From assembly GCF_020510685.1 (NCBI RefSeq), contig NZ_CP075185.1:2170001-2234000 (forward strand): DNA of 64,000 nucleotides. Reading direction: 5' to 3'. The stretch is from Dechloromonas denitrificans. GTDB lineage: Bacteria > Pseudomonadota > Gammaproteobacteria > Burkholderiales > Rhodocyclaceae. Under the pieces are notes generated by a model. It ran no database searches, was not told the DNA's origin, and was given only the letters and a program-made list of their open reading frames with translations. A program made the position numbers and the translations under genes. Shown one piece after another: positions 51,574 to 60,537 of this stretch (positions are counted from its first letter, which is position 1; every line of letters starts with the position of its first letter).

Positions 51574-51584
51574 GGAATTCTCCT

Positions 51585-52370
51585 TTACGCCGCAATCAGC
51601 TGACGCAGCGTATCGGCGGCCAGCGTTTCGGCGATCGATTCGCGCAGGGTATGGAAGGCATCGCTGTCGAACAGCGTGCGGCGGTCGCGGTGCCGGGGAA
51701 ACTCGACCGGCAGGTCGGCAATCACGCGGCCCGGCGTCGAACCGAGGATCACCACGCGGTCGCCGAGATAGAGCGCCTCGTCGACATCGTGTGTGACGAA
51801 GACGATGGTTTTCTTCGGCGTCGCGGCTTCCCAGATTTCCAGCAGCAAGTCCTGCAATTTGGCGCGGTTGACCGGGTCAAGGGCGCCGAACGGTTCGTCC
51901 ATCAGCAATAGCGGCGAACCGAGAGCGAGGGCACGGGCGATGGCGGCGCGCTGGCGCATGCCGCCGGAAAGCTCGAACGGGTATTTGCCGATGGCGCTTT
52001 CCAGTCCGACCTTCTTCAGATAATCGGCGGCTTCGGCCTGGCGGTCCGCCTTGCGGGTTTCCGGGCGAGCCTTGCCGATGGCGATGGCGATGTTGTCGAC
52101 GACCGACATCCAGGGGAACAGGGCGTAGTCCTGAAAGACCACGCCACGTTCCAGTCCCGGACCGGCAATGGCGCTGCCTTTCCAGGCCAGGCGGCCCCGT
52201 TCGGGAAACTGCAGACCGGCGATCAGGCGCAGCAGGGTCGATTTACCCGAGCCGCTAGCGCCGAGCAGCGTGACGAACTGTCCGGTCGGGATCGACAGCT
52301 TGATCCCGTCGAGAATCCGGGTGGCGTCGTAGGAAAAATCGACGCCATCGAGAACGAGGCCGTGGCTCAT
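51585..52370 (-). CDS. ABC transporter ATP-binding protein (SsuB/TauB family)
   Basis: A 261-residue ATPase with Walker A GASGSGKST, signature LSGGMRQR and Walker [13 protein letters not shown]. Its start overlaps the stop of the binding-protein gene (TAATG). It powers the importer at 50737-53392. Confidence 0.9.
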   Translation of the reverse strand: MSHGLVLDGVDFSYDATRILDGIKLSIPTGQFVTLLGASGSGKSTLLRLIAGLQFPERGRLAWKGSAIAGPGLERGVVFQDYALFPWMSVVDNIAIAIGKARPETRKADRQAEAADYLKKVGLESAIGKYPFELSGGMRQRAAIARALALGSPLLLMDEPFGALDPVNRAKLQDLLLEIWEAATPKKTIVFVTHDVDEALYLGDRVVILGSTPGRVIADLPVEFPRHRDRRTLFDSDAFHTLRESIAETLAADTLRQLIAA

Positions 52371-53392
52371 TACGCGTCCTTCTGCTTGAATTCCTTCTGG
52401 AGTTTTTTCCAGAAAGGATCGGCCGGGTTTTCCCGGGCCAGCTGGTTGAGCGCCTTTTCGTAGATGCGGGCATCGATGGCGGCGTTCAAGTCCGGCTTGC
52501 TGGTGATGAACTCGCTATTGACCATGACGTCGGCGAAGCGCTTGACGCCCTTGACGTTGGGGTCGCTCGACTGGTCAAGATACTGCGAGTAATAACCGCG
52601 CCAGAGCAATTGCTGGTCGAGCTTGATGTACTTGGCGATCGACTCGATGGTTTCCTTCTTGTTCTCGGCGGCGAATTTCTCGGCCTTCAGAATGGCCCGG
52701 ACGAACTTTTCCCAGGTCGCTTCGTTCTTCAGGCTGGCTTCGGTAACCACCAGGCGGCAGCACGGGTGCGCCGGTTGCAGGTCGGTCGAGTGGATAACGA
52801 TTTTCAGACCCTGGTCTTCGGCGCGCAGGTCATGCGGCCCCCATACCAGGCCAGCATCGACCTGGCCGGACTTGACGGCTTCGATGACGGCGGGCGGGTT
52901 CTTCAGTTCGAATATCTGGACATCGGTCTTCCAGTTGATGCCCTTGTCCTTGAGCGCGCCGCGCAGCACCGCATCGCCGGAAGCCATGCGCACCGTGGCG
53001 ATCTTCTTGCCCTTGAGGTCGGCGATCCCGGCGATCTTGCCGGCGTTGGCCGGGGTCGCGATCAATGCCGCGTCACCGCCCATGATGCCGCCGATGATCT
53101 TGATCTTGGCGCCCTTGGAGAGGTGGGCGACCGGCGCGGTGGTACCGAAGGCACCGACATCGAGCTTGCCGGCGATGATGGCATTGAGGCCGTCGGCCGA
53201 GTTCTGGAACTCGATCAGTTCGACGTCGAGGCCTTCCTTGGCGAACAGGCCTTGTTCCTTGGCAACGAAAAACTTGCCGTGGCCGGTGACCGGCAGATAA
53301 CCGACTTTCAGCGTGTCGGCGAGGGCGCTGGAAAGGCCGCCGGCCAGGGCAAGCGCGGCGACCAGAGCCTTGATGGAATACTTCTGTTGCAT
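52370..53392 (-). CDS. ABC-type aliphatic sulfonate-like substrate-binding protein
   Basis: A 340-residue periplasmic protein with signal peptide (about 1-26) and the opening LKVGYLPVTGHGKFFVAKEQG. It shares long blocks with the orphan at 13784-14815. Start at 53390-53392 (MQQKYSIK) with AGGAG upstream. It heads the operon that ends with the CoA-transferase and hydratase, and its likely ligand is a sulfonate, judging by family and context. Confidence 0.88.
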   Translation of the reverse strand: MQQKYSIKALVAALALAGGLSSALADTLKVGYLPVTGHGKFFVAKEQGLFAKEGLDVELIEFQNSADGLNAIIAGKLDVGAFGTTAPVAHLSKGAKIKIIGGIMGGDAALIATPANAGKIAGIADLKGKKIATVRMASGDAVLRGALKDKGINWKTDVQIFELKNPPAVIEAVKSGQVDAGLVWGPHDLRAEDQGLKIVIHSTDLQPAHPCCRLVVTEASLKNEATWEKFVRAILKAEKFAAENKKETIESIAKYIKLDQQLLWRGYYSQYLDQSSDPNVKGVKRFADVMVNSEFITSKPDLNAAIDARIYEKALNQLARENPADPFWKKLQKEFKQKDA

Positions 53393-53538
53393 GGAGTTCT
53401 CCTGGTTCAGGGTGGAATTGATCTGAACCAAGTTTGCCGGCTGGTAGCGCACAACTGAACGATGGAATTCTTCGCTGTTTATATCTTTCGACATATATAC
53501 GCCGGAATGGCGCGCCCCGACTCAAGTTGCCGCCCAGT

Positions 53539-53579
53539 AAAAAGCCGCCGCACGCCCGGCTGGTGGGCGGTGCGGCGGC
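53539..53579 (-). terminator. Rho-independent terminator after fccB
   Basis: GCCGCCGCACGCCC (53544-53557) pairs with GGGCGGTGCGGCGGC (53565-53579), nearly perfect, and on the minus strand it is followed by TTTTT (53539-53543). It ends the flavocytochrome c operon before the sulfonate importer promoter. Confidence 0.75.
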
Positions 53580-53597
53580 CAGTGGCGGGCCGGTGCC

Positions 53598-54899
53598 TCA
53601 GCTCAGCGTGTCGGACCAGATGTTCCTGGCCCAGGCTCTGGCGAACAGGCCTTCTTCGACCGAGGGTTCCTTCGAGACGCCGCCCGAACCTTCGACCACC
53701 AGCAACTGTTTCTTCTCCGGGTCGTAGCGGTGCACCGAATCGACGTGAATGCCGCGCCGAGCGTCGACGAGCGAGTAGCAGGTGTTGGCCATCAGCATCG
53801 GCTGCGCCGGGCGACCGGAGAGGATCTCGACGATTGCTGCGGCTGCCGCCTTGCCGTGCTGGTTGGCCATGTGGCCCGATTTCGGCATCAGCGGCGATGA
53901 CAGCGTGGCATCGCCCAGCACATGCACGTTGCTGACCGCGGTCGATTCGAGCGTCACCCAGTCCACGGTGGCCCAGCGGTTGTTGGCATTGATCACCCCG
54001 GCATCGCGGGCCAGCTTGCCAGCGGCCTGCGGCGGAATCAGGTTGATGATGTCGCCACGCTCCTTGTCGCCGATCTCGCTGGTGACGGTCTGCGTTGCGG
54101 CATCGATCTCGGTGGTATTCCAGTTCGGCCGGTACTCGATGATGCCCTTGTAGTCGTTGGCCCAGACATCGGCAAACAGCTTGGTCTTGGAAATGATCTT
54201 GTCGTTGCCATCGAGAACCAGGACCTTCGAGTTCGGCTTGTGCGTCTTGAAATAATGGGCGATCTGGCTGGCCCGCTCATAAGGACCGGGCGGGCAGCGA
54301 TAGGGCGCTTTCGGAATGCTCAGCACGAACGTACCGCCATCCGCCAGATCGACCAGTTGCTGGCGCAGGGCAATGGTTTGCGGACCGGCCTTCCAGGCGT
54401 GCAGGATCTTCTGCTGCGCCTTCTCGTCGTAGCCGGCGACGGCGCCGAAATTGAATTCGATACCCGGCGAAATCACCAGCCGGTCGTAGCCGAATTGCTC
54501 GCCGTGACTGGTCCTGACTTGCCGTTTTTCCGGATCGATGGCGCTGACCTCGGCGTGTACCACCTTGATGCCCCAGTTCTTCTTCAGGGCATCGTAGCTG
54601 TGGACGAGTGAGGCGTAGTCGCGATTGCCGGCCAGTACCTCGTTGGAGGTCGGGCAGGAGATGAATTCCTTGTTGCGTTCGATGAGGACGACCTCGATGG
54701 CGCCATTGCTCCATTTGCGCAGGTATTTGGCCGCGGTGGCGCCGCCGAAGCCGCCGCCGATAACGACGACGCGGCCGAGTTTCCGGTTCTTTTGCGGTGC
54801 GGCGAACGCCCCACCTGGCAACAGGGCGGCGCCGGCCAGTGTGGCGGAAGCGCCAAAGGCCTGGAGCAGGCGCCGGCGATCGTTGTTGATCTGAGACAT
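53598..54899 (-). CDS. fccB: Flavocytochrome c sulfide dehydrogenase, flavoprotein subunit
   Basis: A 433-residue exported FAD protein with a Tat-type N-terminus (DRRRLLQAFG) and FAD loop GGGFGG at residues 48-53. Cysteines C82 (FISCPTSNEV) and C202 (YRCPPGPYE) are placed like the disulfide beside the flavin in FccB and SoxF. It oxidises sulfide to polysulfide or sulfane sulfur, with the cytochrome encoded next to it. Confidence 0.88.
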   Translation of the reverse strand: MSQINNDRRRLLQAFGASATLAGAALLPGGAFAAPQKNRKLGRVVVIGGGFGGATAAKYLRKWSNGAIEVVLIERNKEFISCPTSNEVLAGNRDYASLVHSYDALKKNWGIKVVHAEVSAIDPEKRQVRTSHGEQFGYDRLVISPGIEFNFGAVAGYDEKAQQKILHAWKAGPQTIALRQQLVDLADGGTFVLSIPKAPYRCPPGPYERASQIAHYFKTHKPNSKVLVLDGNDKIISKTKLFADVWANDYKGIIEYRPNWNTTEIDAATQTVTSEIGDKERGDIINLIPPQAAGKLARDAGVINANNRWATVDWVTLESTAVSNVHVLGDATLSSPLMPKSGHMANQHGKAAAAAIVEILSGRPAQPMLMANTCYSLVDARRGIHVDSVHRYDPEKKQLLVVEGSGGVSKEPSVEEGLFARAWARNIWSDTLS

Positions 54900-54911
54900 A
54901 TTTAGCGCTCC

Positions 54912-55211
54912 TTATTTCTGACGGGAGAAGTAATCCGCCAGCACGGCGATTTCTTCGTCCGTGTAGCCTTTGGCCAGCTGATGCATGATCGTCGCCTGCT
55001 TGGTCCCGCCCTTGAAGGCCTTCAGCGCTTCTTCGAGATAGGCCTTGTCGCGCCCGGCAATCATCGGAATGGCCGAGTTGGCCTTGCCTTCAGTGCCGTG
55101 GCAGTTGAAGCAATTGCCGACGAAGTAGGGGAAGGGGGCCACGGGCGGCCTGTCGCTCGCCGACGCGACCGAAGCTGCAAGCAGCCCGAGCAGCGGAAGG
55201 AATCTTTTCAT
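54912..55211 (-). CDS. Monohaem cytochrome c, FccA/SoxE-like
   Basis: A 99-residue exported cytochrome with a signal peptide (about 1-20) and haem site C-x-x-C-H in NCFNCHG, with the sixth ligand methionine probably in IPMIAGR. It is the electron acceptor for the flavoprotein, 12 bases downstream on the same strand. Start at 55209-55211 (MKRFLPLL). Confidence 0.88.
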   Translation of the reverse strand: MKRFLPLLGLLAASVASASDRPPVAPFPYFVGNCFNCHGTEGKANSAIPMIAGRDKAYLEEALKAFKGGTKQATIMHQLAKGYTDEEIAVLADYFSRQK

Positions 55212-55318
55212 GGGTTGTCCTGTTCTTCGGAAAAGGCCGGAGGTCCGCAACTGGACTGCGTTTACCGGGCATTCAAACAGGCGCGAATGTGCGTCAGCGG
55301 ATCGCGAATGCAAAGGAG

Positions 55319-55332
55319 TTTTTTTGCATAAG
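55319..55332 (-). promoter_or_regulatory. GCTTATGC-A-run element upstream of the flavocytochrome c operon
   Basis: Reading the minus strand, GCTTATGCAAAAAAA lies about 110 bases ahead of the cytochrome c start. It is the same sequence, and the same orientation to its gene, as the element in front of cysA at 55916. Confidence 0.4.
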
Positions 55333-55406
55333 CTTAGAACGCGCCGGGCGGGTGAGGGCGGTAGATTGCCGGTTGCTGATCATTCGGGCATATCGATATC
55401 AGAAAT

Positions 55407-55889
55407 ATGTCGTTTTCCGCCGGCATCGAGCTCACTACGCTTCGTCCAAAACCAATCCTGGAGAAGTATCCATTCTGGATGTGCCTGCCTATGGCTGACG
55501 AAATGAGTGACTGCCCGCCGGGCAGCAAACCCGATGAACGCCCGGTGGCAACTGCACCGGCTGCGATGAACGAATTACCGACCTTGCAGCGGAATGCGCT
55601 ACGCAAGATATTCGATCGTCCGCAATTCACGCCGGAAGAAGTGGCTGCCCTTGGCTACCGGCGCCTGCAGCAAGCCGAGGGAATCGGTGCCAAAGGGCTG
55701 AGCGCGATTGCCGACTGGCTGAAAGCCCATGGCCATCAATTGCCTTTGCCGCCGCCGACGGTGGGCGTGCCGTCGGATGTTCCGAAGAAGACCCGCCGGA
55801 CCATCGAGATGGCCCTGCGGCTGTTGCGCACCCATGGTTACGAGGTGCAGCAAAAGGCGGCGCCAGCCAGCCAGCGGAAGGCGCGCTAG
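55407..55889 (+). CDS. Small protein with a helix-hairpin-helix (RpoA CTD-like) domain
   Basis: An up to 160-residue protein of unknown role. The central part (LGYRRLQQAEGIGAKGLSAI) is a helix-hairpin-helix like the C-terminal domain of RNA polymerase alpha. The start is uncertain: ATG codons at 55407, 55491, 55503 and 55566 are all in frame and none has a strong RBS. The C-terminus is basic, so nucleic-acid binding is plausible. Confidence 0.55.
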   Translation: MSFSAGIELTTLRPKPILEKYPFWMCLPMADEMSDCPPGSKPDERPVATAPAAMNELPTLQRNALRKIFDRPQFTPEEVAALGYRRLQQAEGIGAKGLSAIADWLKAHGHQLPLPPPTVGVPSDVPKKTRRTIEMALRLLRTHGYEVQQKAAPASQRKAR

Positions 55890-55915
55890 CAACGCCCCTG
55901 ATGCTAGTCGGCCGG

Positions 55916-55967
55916 TTGCTTATGCAAAAAACGGATTAGCTTCTTCGTTTATGTTATTTCTGCTTAT
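55916..55967 (+). promoter_or_regulatory. Two TGCTTAT elements upstream of cysA-cysB
   Basis: TTGCTTATGCAAAAAACGG begins at 55916, and TGCTTATAAG at 55961. They are the best-formed pair in the window and lie before a sulfate transport gene and cysB itself, which supports the reading of this element as a CysB site. Confidence 0.45.
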
Positions 55968-56054
55968 AAGTAACTTTCCTTAGACTTCCGCTCATCGTGT
56001 TGATTCTGCTAACCGCGGTGGATAGCCAGATCGACAATGCCTCGGAGGTTGAAC

Positions 56055-57122
56055 ATGAGTATCGCCATTCGCAACATCAGCAAGCAGTTCGGAGCCTTTC
56101 AGGCGCTGGATGACGTCTCCATCGACATTCCTTCCGGCGAACTGGTGGCGCTGCTCGGACCTTCCGGCTGCGGCAAGACGACACTGCTGCGCATCATCGC
56201 CGGCCTGGAGTATGCCGATCGGGGCCAGATCCTGCTCGAAGGTGACGACGCCTCCGACCGCCATGTGCGCGAGCGCCAGGTCGGTTTCGTTTTCCAGCAT
56301 TACGCCCTGTTCCGCCATATGACGGTGTTCGACAACGTGGCGTTCGGCCTGCGTGTCCGGCCGAGAAAATTCCGGCCGGCCGAAGCCGAAATCAAAAAAC
56401 GCGTGACGCGCCTGCTCGATCTGGTTCAGTTGGGCTGGCTGGCCGACCGCTTCCCCTCGCAGCTGTCCGGCGGCCAGCGCCAGCGGATAGCCCTGGCCCG
56501 GGCGCTCGCCGTTGAGCCGAAGGTGTTGCTGCTCGACGAGCCGTTCGGCGCGCTCGATGCCAAGGTACGCAAGGAATTGCGCCGCTGGCTGCGGCAGTTG
56601 CACGATGAAATTCACGTCACCAGCGTTTTCGTGACGCACGACCAGGAAGAGGCGCTCGAGGTGTCCGACCGCGTCGTACTGATGAACAAGGGCAAGGTCG
56701 AACAGATCGGTGCGCCGGATCAGGTATACGACCATCCGGCCACATCCTTCGTCGCCAGCTTCCTGGGCTCGGTCAATCTGTTCCACGGCCGGGTCGAAGA
56801 TGGCCATCTGCATGTCGGCGAGCACGCCCTGACACTTGGCCACGGTCACGAGCCGAGCGAGCAGGCGGTCGGTTATGTCCGGCCGCACGAATTCGATCTG
56901 CTGCCAGCCAATGCCCCGGAGGGCGGGCTGCCGGCAAGAATCCTGCGAGTGATCGCCATTGGTCCGCTGGCCCAGGTCGAACTGAGCCGGCCGGATGGCG
57001 AATTGGTCGAGGTGTCGGTGTTGCGCGAAGTGCTCGCTGCGTCGGGCCTGCGCGAAGGTGACGATGTCGCACTGCGGCCGCGGGCCATTCGCGTATTCCA
57101 GAACAACCGCCTGGCGGCATAA
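56055..57122 (+). CDS. cysA: Sulfate/thiosulfate ABC transporter ATPase CysA
   Basis: A 355-residue ATPase with Walker A GPSGCGKT (35-42), LSGGQ (137-141), Walker B VLLLDE (157-162), and the C-terminal regulatory domain of CysA (residues about 240-355, with VRPHEFD). Start at 56055 with CGGAGG 6 bases upstream. The usual cysP/sbp, cysT and cysW genes are not here, so it must work with membrane partners encoded elsewhere. It is 11 bases before cysB. Confidence 0.92.
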   Translation: MSIAIRNISKQFGAFQALDDVSIDIPSGELVALLGPSGCGKTTLLRIIAGLEYADRGQILLEGDDASDRHVRERQVGFVFQHYALFRHMTVFDNVAFGLRVRPRKFRPAEAEIKKRVTRLLDLVQLGWLADRFPSQLSGGQRQRIALARALAVEPKVLLLDEPFGALDAKVRKELRRWLRQLHDEIHVTSVFVTHDQEEALEVSDRVVLMNKGKVEQIGAPDQVYDHPATSFVASFLGSVNLFHGRVEDGHLHVGEHALTLGHGHEPSEQAVGYVRPHEFDLLPANAPEGGLPARILRVIAIGPLAQVELSRPDGELVEVSVLREVLAASGLREGDDVALRPRAIRVFQNNRLAA

Positions 57123-57133
57123 GAGGAAAAACC

Positions 57134-58069
57134 ATGAATTTTCAGCAACTCAGAATCGTCCGCGAGACGGTTCGCCAGGATTTCAACCTGACCGAAGTGG
57201 CCAACGCGCTCTATACCTCGCAGCCTGGCGTCAGCAAACACATCAAGGATCTTGAAGACGAGTTGGGCATCGAGATCTTCATTCGCCGCGGCAAACGCCT
57301 GCTCGGGCTGACCGAGCCGGGCAAGGAACTGGTCGAAGTGGTCGAGCGTATCCTGCTCGACACCCAGAACCTACGCCGCATCGCCGACCAGTTCGCCAGC
57401 CGCGAAACCGGACATTTCGTTGTCGCCACGACCCACACCCAAGCCCGCTATGCGTTGCCGAAGATCATTCAGTGGTTCAAGGCCGACTACCCGAAAGTGC
57501 ATTTGTCGCTGTTGCAGGGAAGCCCGCGGGAAATCGCCGACTTGCTGGCCTCCGGGCAGGCCGATGTCGGCATCGCCACGGAAAGCCTCGACAAGGTTCC
57601 CGAGCTGGCCTCCTTCCCGTTCTATTCCTGGCACCATGCGATCATCGTGCCGAAAGGACACCCCTTGCTCAACGTCGGCGAAATCACGCTGGAGACGCTG
57701 AGCGAGTACCCGATCATCACCTACCACGAAGGCTTTACCGGTCGCTCCCATGTCGACCAGGCCTTCGCCGATGCCGGGATCGTGCCCGACATCGTCCTCT
57801 CCGCCATTGATGCCGACGTGATCAAGACCTATGTCGGTCTCGGCCTGGGCGTCGGCGTGGTGGCCTCGGTGGCCTATGACGTCGAGCAGGATCGAAGCCT
57901 GGAACTGATCCCGGTCCCTCACTTGTTTCCCGCCAATACGACACGCCTCGCGGTGCGGCGGGGAACCTACCTGCGCAGCTACGCGCACGCCTTCATCGAG
58001 AAAGTCTGCCCTGACATCGGCGAAGATCTGATCAAGGCCGCCCTCAAGACGCAGAACGGGGCTGAATAA
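57134..58069 (+). CDS. cysB: LysR-type regulator CysB
   Basis: A 311-residue LysR protein. The N-terminal winged helix (MNFQQLRIVRETVRQDFNLTE then QPGVSKHIKDLEDELG) and the ligand-binding motifs TTHTQARYALP and ITYHEGFTGRS are the strong CysB hallmarks. CysB activates sulfur-assimilation and sulfonate genes when its co-inducer, O- or N-acetylserine, builds up. It is co-transcribed with cysA and is the probable master regulator of this region. Confidence 0.95.
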   Translation: MNFQQLRIVRETVRQDFNLTEVANALYTSQPGVSKHIKDLEDELGIEIFIRRGKRLLGLTEPGKELVEVVERILLDTQNLRRIADQFASRETGHFVVATTHTQARYALPKIIQWFKADYPKVHLSLLQGSPREIADLLASGQADVGIATESLDKVPELASFPFYSWHHAIIVPKGHPLLNVGEITLETLSEYPIITYHEGFTGRSHVDQAFADAGIVPDIVLSAIDADVIKTYVGLGLGVGVVASVAYDVEQDRSLELIPVPHLFPANTTRLAVRRGTYLRSYAHAFIEKVCPDIGEDLIKAALKTQNGAE

Positions 58070-58174
58070 GTATTCTCAAGTTACACCAATCGAAATTAAT
58101 TAACTGATGTATGATTGCAGCTGGAACTGAAGTCCAGCTCAAACGAATTGAGGTGGAGGAGACAAAAAAATACA

Positions 58175-58197
58175 AAAGCCCGCGCTAGACGGGCTTT
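58175..58197. terminator. Bidirectional terminator between cysB and prc
   Basis: AAAGCCCG (58175-58182) pairs with CGGGCTTT (58190-58197). A-rich on the left and TTTGTTATTT on the right give it T-runs on both strands. Confidence 0.6.
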
Positions 58198-58255
58198 GTT
58201 ATTTCAGGGGCAACATAAACCTATATGTTGCTATCGCCTGCAGGCGGTGACAGAC

Positions 58256-58282
58256 AAAAAAATGCCCGCACGAGGCGGGCAT
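58256..58282 (-). terminator. Rho-independent terminator for prc
   Basis: On the minus strand ATGCCCGC and GCGGGCAT (plus-strand 58262-58269 and 58275-58282) form an 8-bp stem followed by TTTTTTT. It lies about 110 bases past the prc stop. Confidence 0.7.
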
Positions 58283-58389
58283 AAATCCATTTCTTGGAGG
58301 AGATGGAGGAGACAAGGTCTTATTCTCCTCCTATCGTTTGTGCACTGCAACATTATTTTGTATCACAGTCTTTCTTTACGCTTAAGCCG

Positions 58390-60537
58390 TTATCGGCTGT
58401 CGGCTCGTTTGTCGCCCGGGATCTTCGCCGCCGGCTTCGTAGCGGGTTGGCTGGGCCGCACCGCGACTGTCTGCAACTCAAGTTCATCACCGAGAATCCG
58501 GACCGCTTCGGTCAGGAGGATGTCCTTGGCCTTCTTCCGTTCCTTGACCGCCGCCAGCTCACTGCTGAGCGATCGTTCGCTGGCTTGAAGACCGTCGTCG
58601 CGCTGCGTATCACTGATCTTTCGAGCATTTTCCTTGCCATGGTTCTTGCCTGTTTCCCGGCTGGCCAGGGCTGCCTCGCGGGTCTCGCGTTCCTGCCGTC
58701 GATCCGCCTCGTTCAGTGAAATCTGGTTTTTCTTGCGCAGGTTGTTGATCTCGGCCAGATCGTCGCGCAAGTATTTGAATTCCTTGTCATCCTTTATCCG
58801 GCTTTCGTGGCGGGCCAGCAAGGCGGGCAGTTCGTTTCCGATAGCCCGGGCCGACACGTAGTCGACTGCGGCGATTTGCCCCCAGGGCAGGGCGTTGGTA
58901 AAACTGGCTTCGCCATGATTTTCGCTATCGATCAAGGTCGGGAAGCCAATATCGGGGGTTACGCCGCGTAGCTGGGTGGTTCCGCCGTCAATCCGGAAGA
59001 ACTGAGCTATCGTCATTTTCAGTTCCCCGTATTGCTGCTTGTCGCTGCGTGCCATGCGGTCGAGGTTGAGCAGGGATTGCACGGTTCCCTTACCGAAACT
59101 GGGCTCGCCGATGATCAGTCCGCGCCCGTAATCCTGGATCGCCGCCGCGAAAATCTCCGAGGCGGAAGCGGATTGGCCGTTGATCAGCACGCCCAGCGGA
59201 CCGTTCCAGGCGGCGCCGGCCTGGGTGTCGCTTTCGACTGAAATTCGGCCACGGGCGTCGCGTTGCTGGACCACTGGCCCGGTGTCGATAAATAGCCCAG
59301 TCAGTTCGACCGCTTCGGACAGCGAGCCACCGCCGTTGTCGCGCAGGTCGATCAGGATGCTATCGACCTTTTCCTTCTTCAATTCAGTAAGCAGCCGGGC
59401 GACGTCGCGGGTGGCGCTCTTGTAATTCGGATCGCCTTTTTGTCTGGCGTCGAAATCCTGATAGAAAGAGGGCAGGGAGATGATCCCGATTTTCCGGGCA
59501 GTCCGACCGCTGGTCACTGGCAGCACGGATTTCTTCGCGGCCTGCTCGGCCAGGGTGATTTTCTTGCGAATCAGGGATATCCGTTTGTGGCTGCCATCGG
59601 GGCCTGCATCGGCGGGAAGGATATCAAGGAGAACGACCGAATTGGCCTCGCCACGAATCAGGCCAACGGTGTCGTCCAGTCGCCACCCCAGGACATCGGT
59701 CAGCGAACCGCTTTCGCCCTGACCGACACCGACGATGCGGTCGCCGACCTTGAGCTTGCCGGAGACCGCGGCCGGCCCGCCCGCCATGAGCTCACGGATT
59801 GTCGTGTACTCGTCTTTTTCTTCCAGCACGGCGCCGATGCCGACCAGGGACAGCTTCATCGAGATGCCGAAATTTTCCGAGGCACGGGGACCGAGGTAAT
59901 TGGTATGGGGGTCGATGGCGGTCGTGTAGGCGTTCATGAAAATCTGGAACGCATCCTCGCTCTTCAGTTTTTCAATCCGTTTGATCGAGGCTTCGTAGCG
60001 TTTATCAAGCGTTTCGATGATGCTTTTATCGGCTTTTTCCGCCAGTTTCAGGCGCAGCCAGTCGTTTTTGACGCGTTTACGCCATAACTCGCGCGCTTCC
60101 GCGTCGGATTTTGGCCATGGCTCTTTTTCCCGGCGGTATTGAAAGGTTTCGTTCTGCTGAAAATCGAATCCCTCGGGAAGGAGGCTGCGGGCGTAGGAGA
60201 AGCGTTCGATCACCCGAGTCGCATAAAGATTGAAGATCGCAAAGGGCAATTCGAGCTTGCCACTGATGATCGCGTCGTCTAGCCGGGTGCGAATGCCGGC
60301 CAGTTGATCAATGTCAGTCTGAATGAAGAAATACTTTTCGGTATCGAGCGACGAGAGGTAGCGCTCGAGTATTTTTTCCGACAAGGCGTCGTCGAGAGCG
60401 GGCGCCTGGTAATGGAAACGGTTCAGCAGTTCCTGCGTTAGATAGGCCGCCTGCGCCTGTTGGGGCGATGGGCTCAGCTCCACTGCCTGGGCACTCATCG
60501 ACAGGGCAAGCAACAACCAGTAGAAATTTTTTCTCAT
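58390..60537 (-). CDS. prc: Carboxy-terminal processing protease Prc (tail-specific protease)
   Basis: A 715-residue periplasmic S41 protease with a signal peptide (about 1-18). A PDZ domain lies near 225-310 (GIGAVLEE onward). The catalytic serine S458 is in GQSASASE, and the lysine K483 is in FGKGTVQ, 25 residues apart as in E. coli Prc. The C-terminal tail is highly charged. It trims or degrades envelope proteins. It is not related to the sulfur theme and marks the edge of the inserted transposon. Confidence 0.93.
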   Translation of the reverse strand: MRKNFYWLLLALSMSAQAVELSPSPQQAQAAYLTQELLNRFHYQAPALDDALSEKILERYLSSLDTEKYFFIQTDIDQLAGIRTRLDDAIISGKLELPFAIFNLYATRVIERFSYARSLLPEGFDFQQNETFQYRREKEPWPKSDAEARELWRKRVKNDWLRLKLAEKADKSIIETLDKRYEASIKRIEKLKSEDAFQIFMNAYTTAIDPHTNYLGPRASENFGISMKLSLVGIGAVLEEKDEYTTIRELMAGGPAAVSGKLKVGDRIVGVGQGESGSLTDVLGWRLDDTVGLIRGEANSVVLLDILPADAGPDGSHKRISLIRKKITLAEQAAKKSVLPVTSGRTARKIGIISLPSFYQDFDARQKGDPNYKSATRDVARLLTELKKEKVDSILIDLRDNGGGSLSEAVELTGLFIDTGPVVQQRDARGRISVESDTQAGAAWNGPLGVLINGQSASASEIFAAAIQDYGRGLIIGEPSFGKGTVQSLLNLDRMARSDKQQYGELKMTIAQFFRIDGGTTQLRGVTPDIGFPTLIDSENHGEASFTNALPWGQIAAVDYVSARAIGNELPALLARHESRIKDDKEFKYLRDDLAEINNLRKKNQISLNEADRRQERETREAALASRETGKNHGKENARKISDTQRDDGLQASERSLSSELAAVKERKKAKDILLTEAVRILGDELELQTVAVRPSQPATKPAAKIPGDKRADSR

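Larger units (their letters stand above)
58070..58389. other. Intergenic region between cysB and prc, with many hairpins
   Basis: A 320-base region between convergent genes without a protein gene. It has four stem-loops (58119-58139, 58175-58197, 58262-58282, 58305-58331), the perfect palindrome CGCCTGCAGGCG (58235-58246), and three copies of TGGAGGAGA (58154, 58295, 58304). Two of the stems are clear terminators. Confidence 0.5.

Noticed and set aside
49651..51603. 650-codon plus-strand open frame
   Set aside because: Antisense to the SCO fusion and ABC permease genes; no recognisable domain and biased composition.
58200..58390. CRISPR-like repeat array
   Set aside because: The TGGAGGAGA copies are short, unevenly spaced and without uniform spacers.
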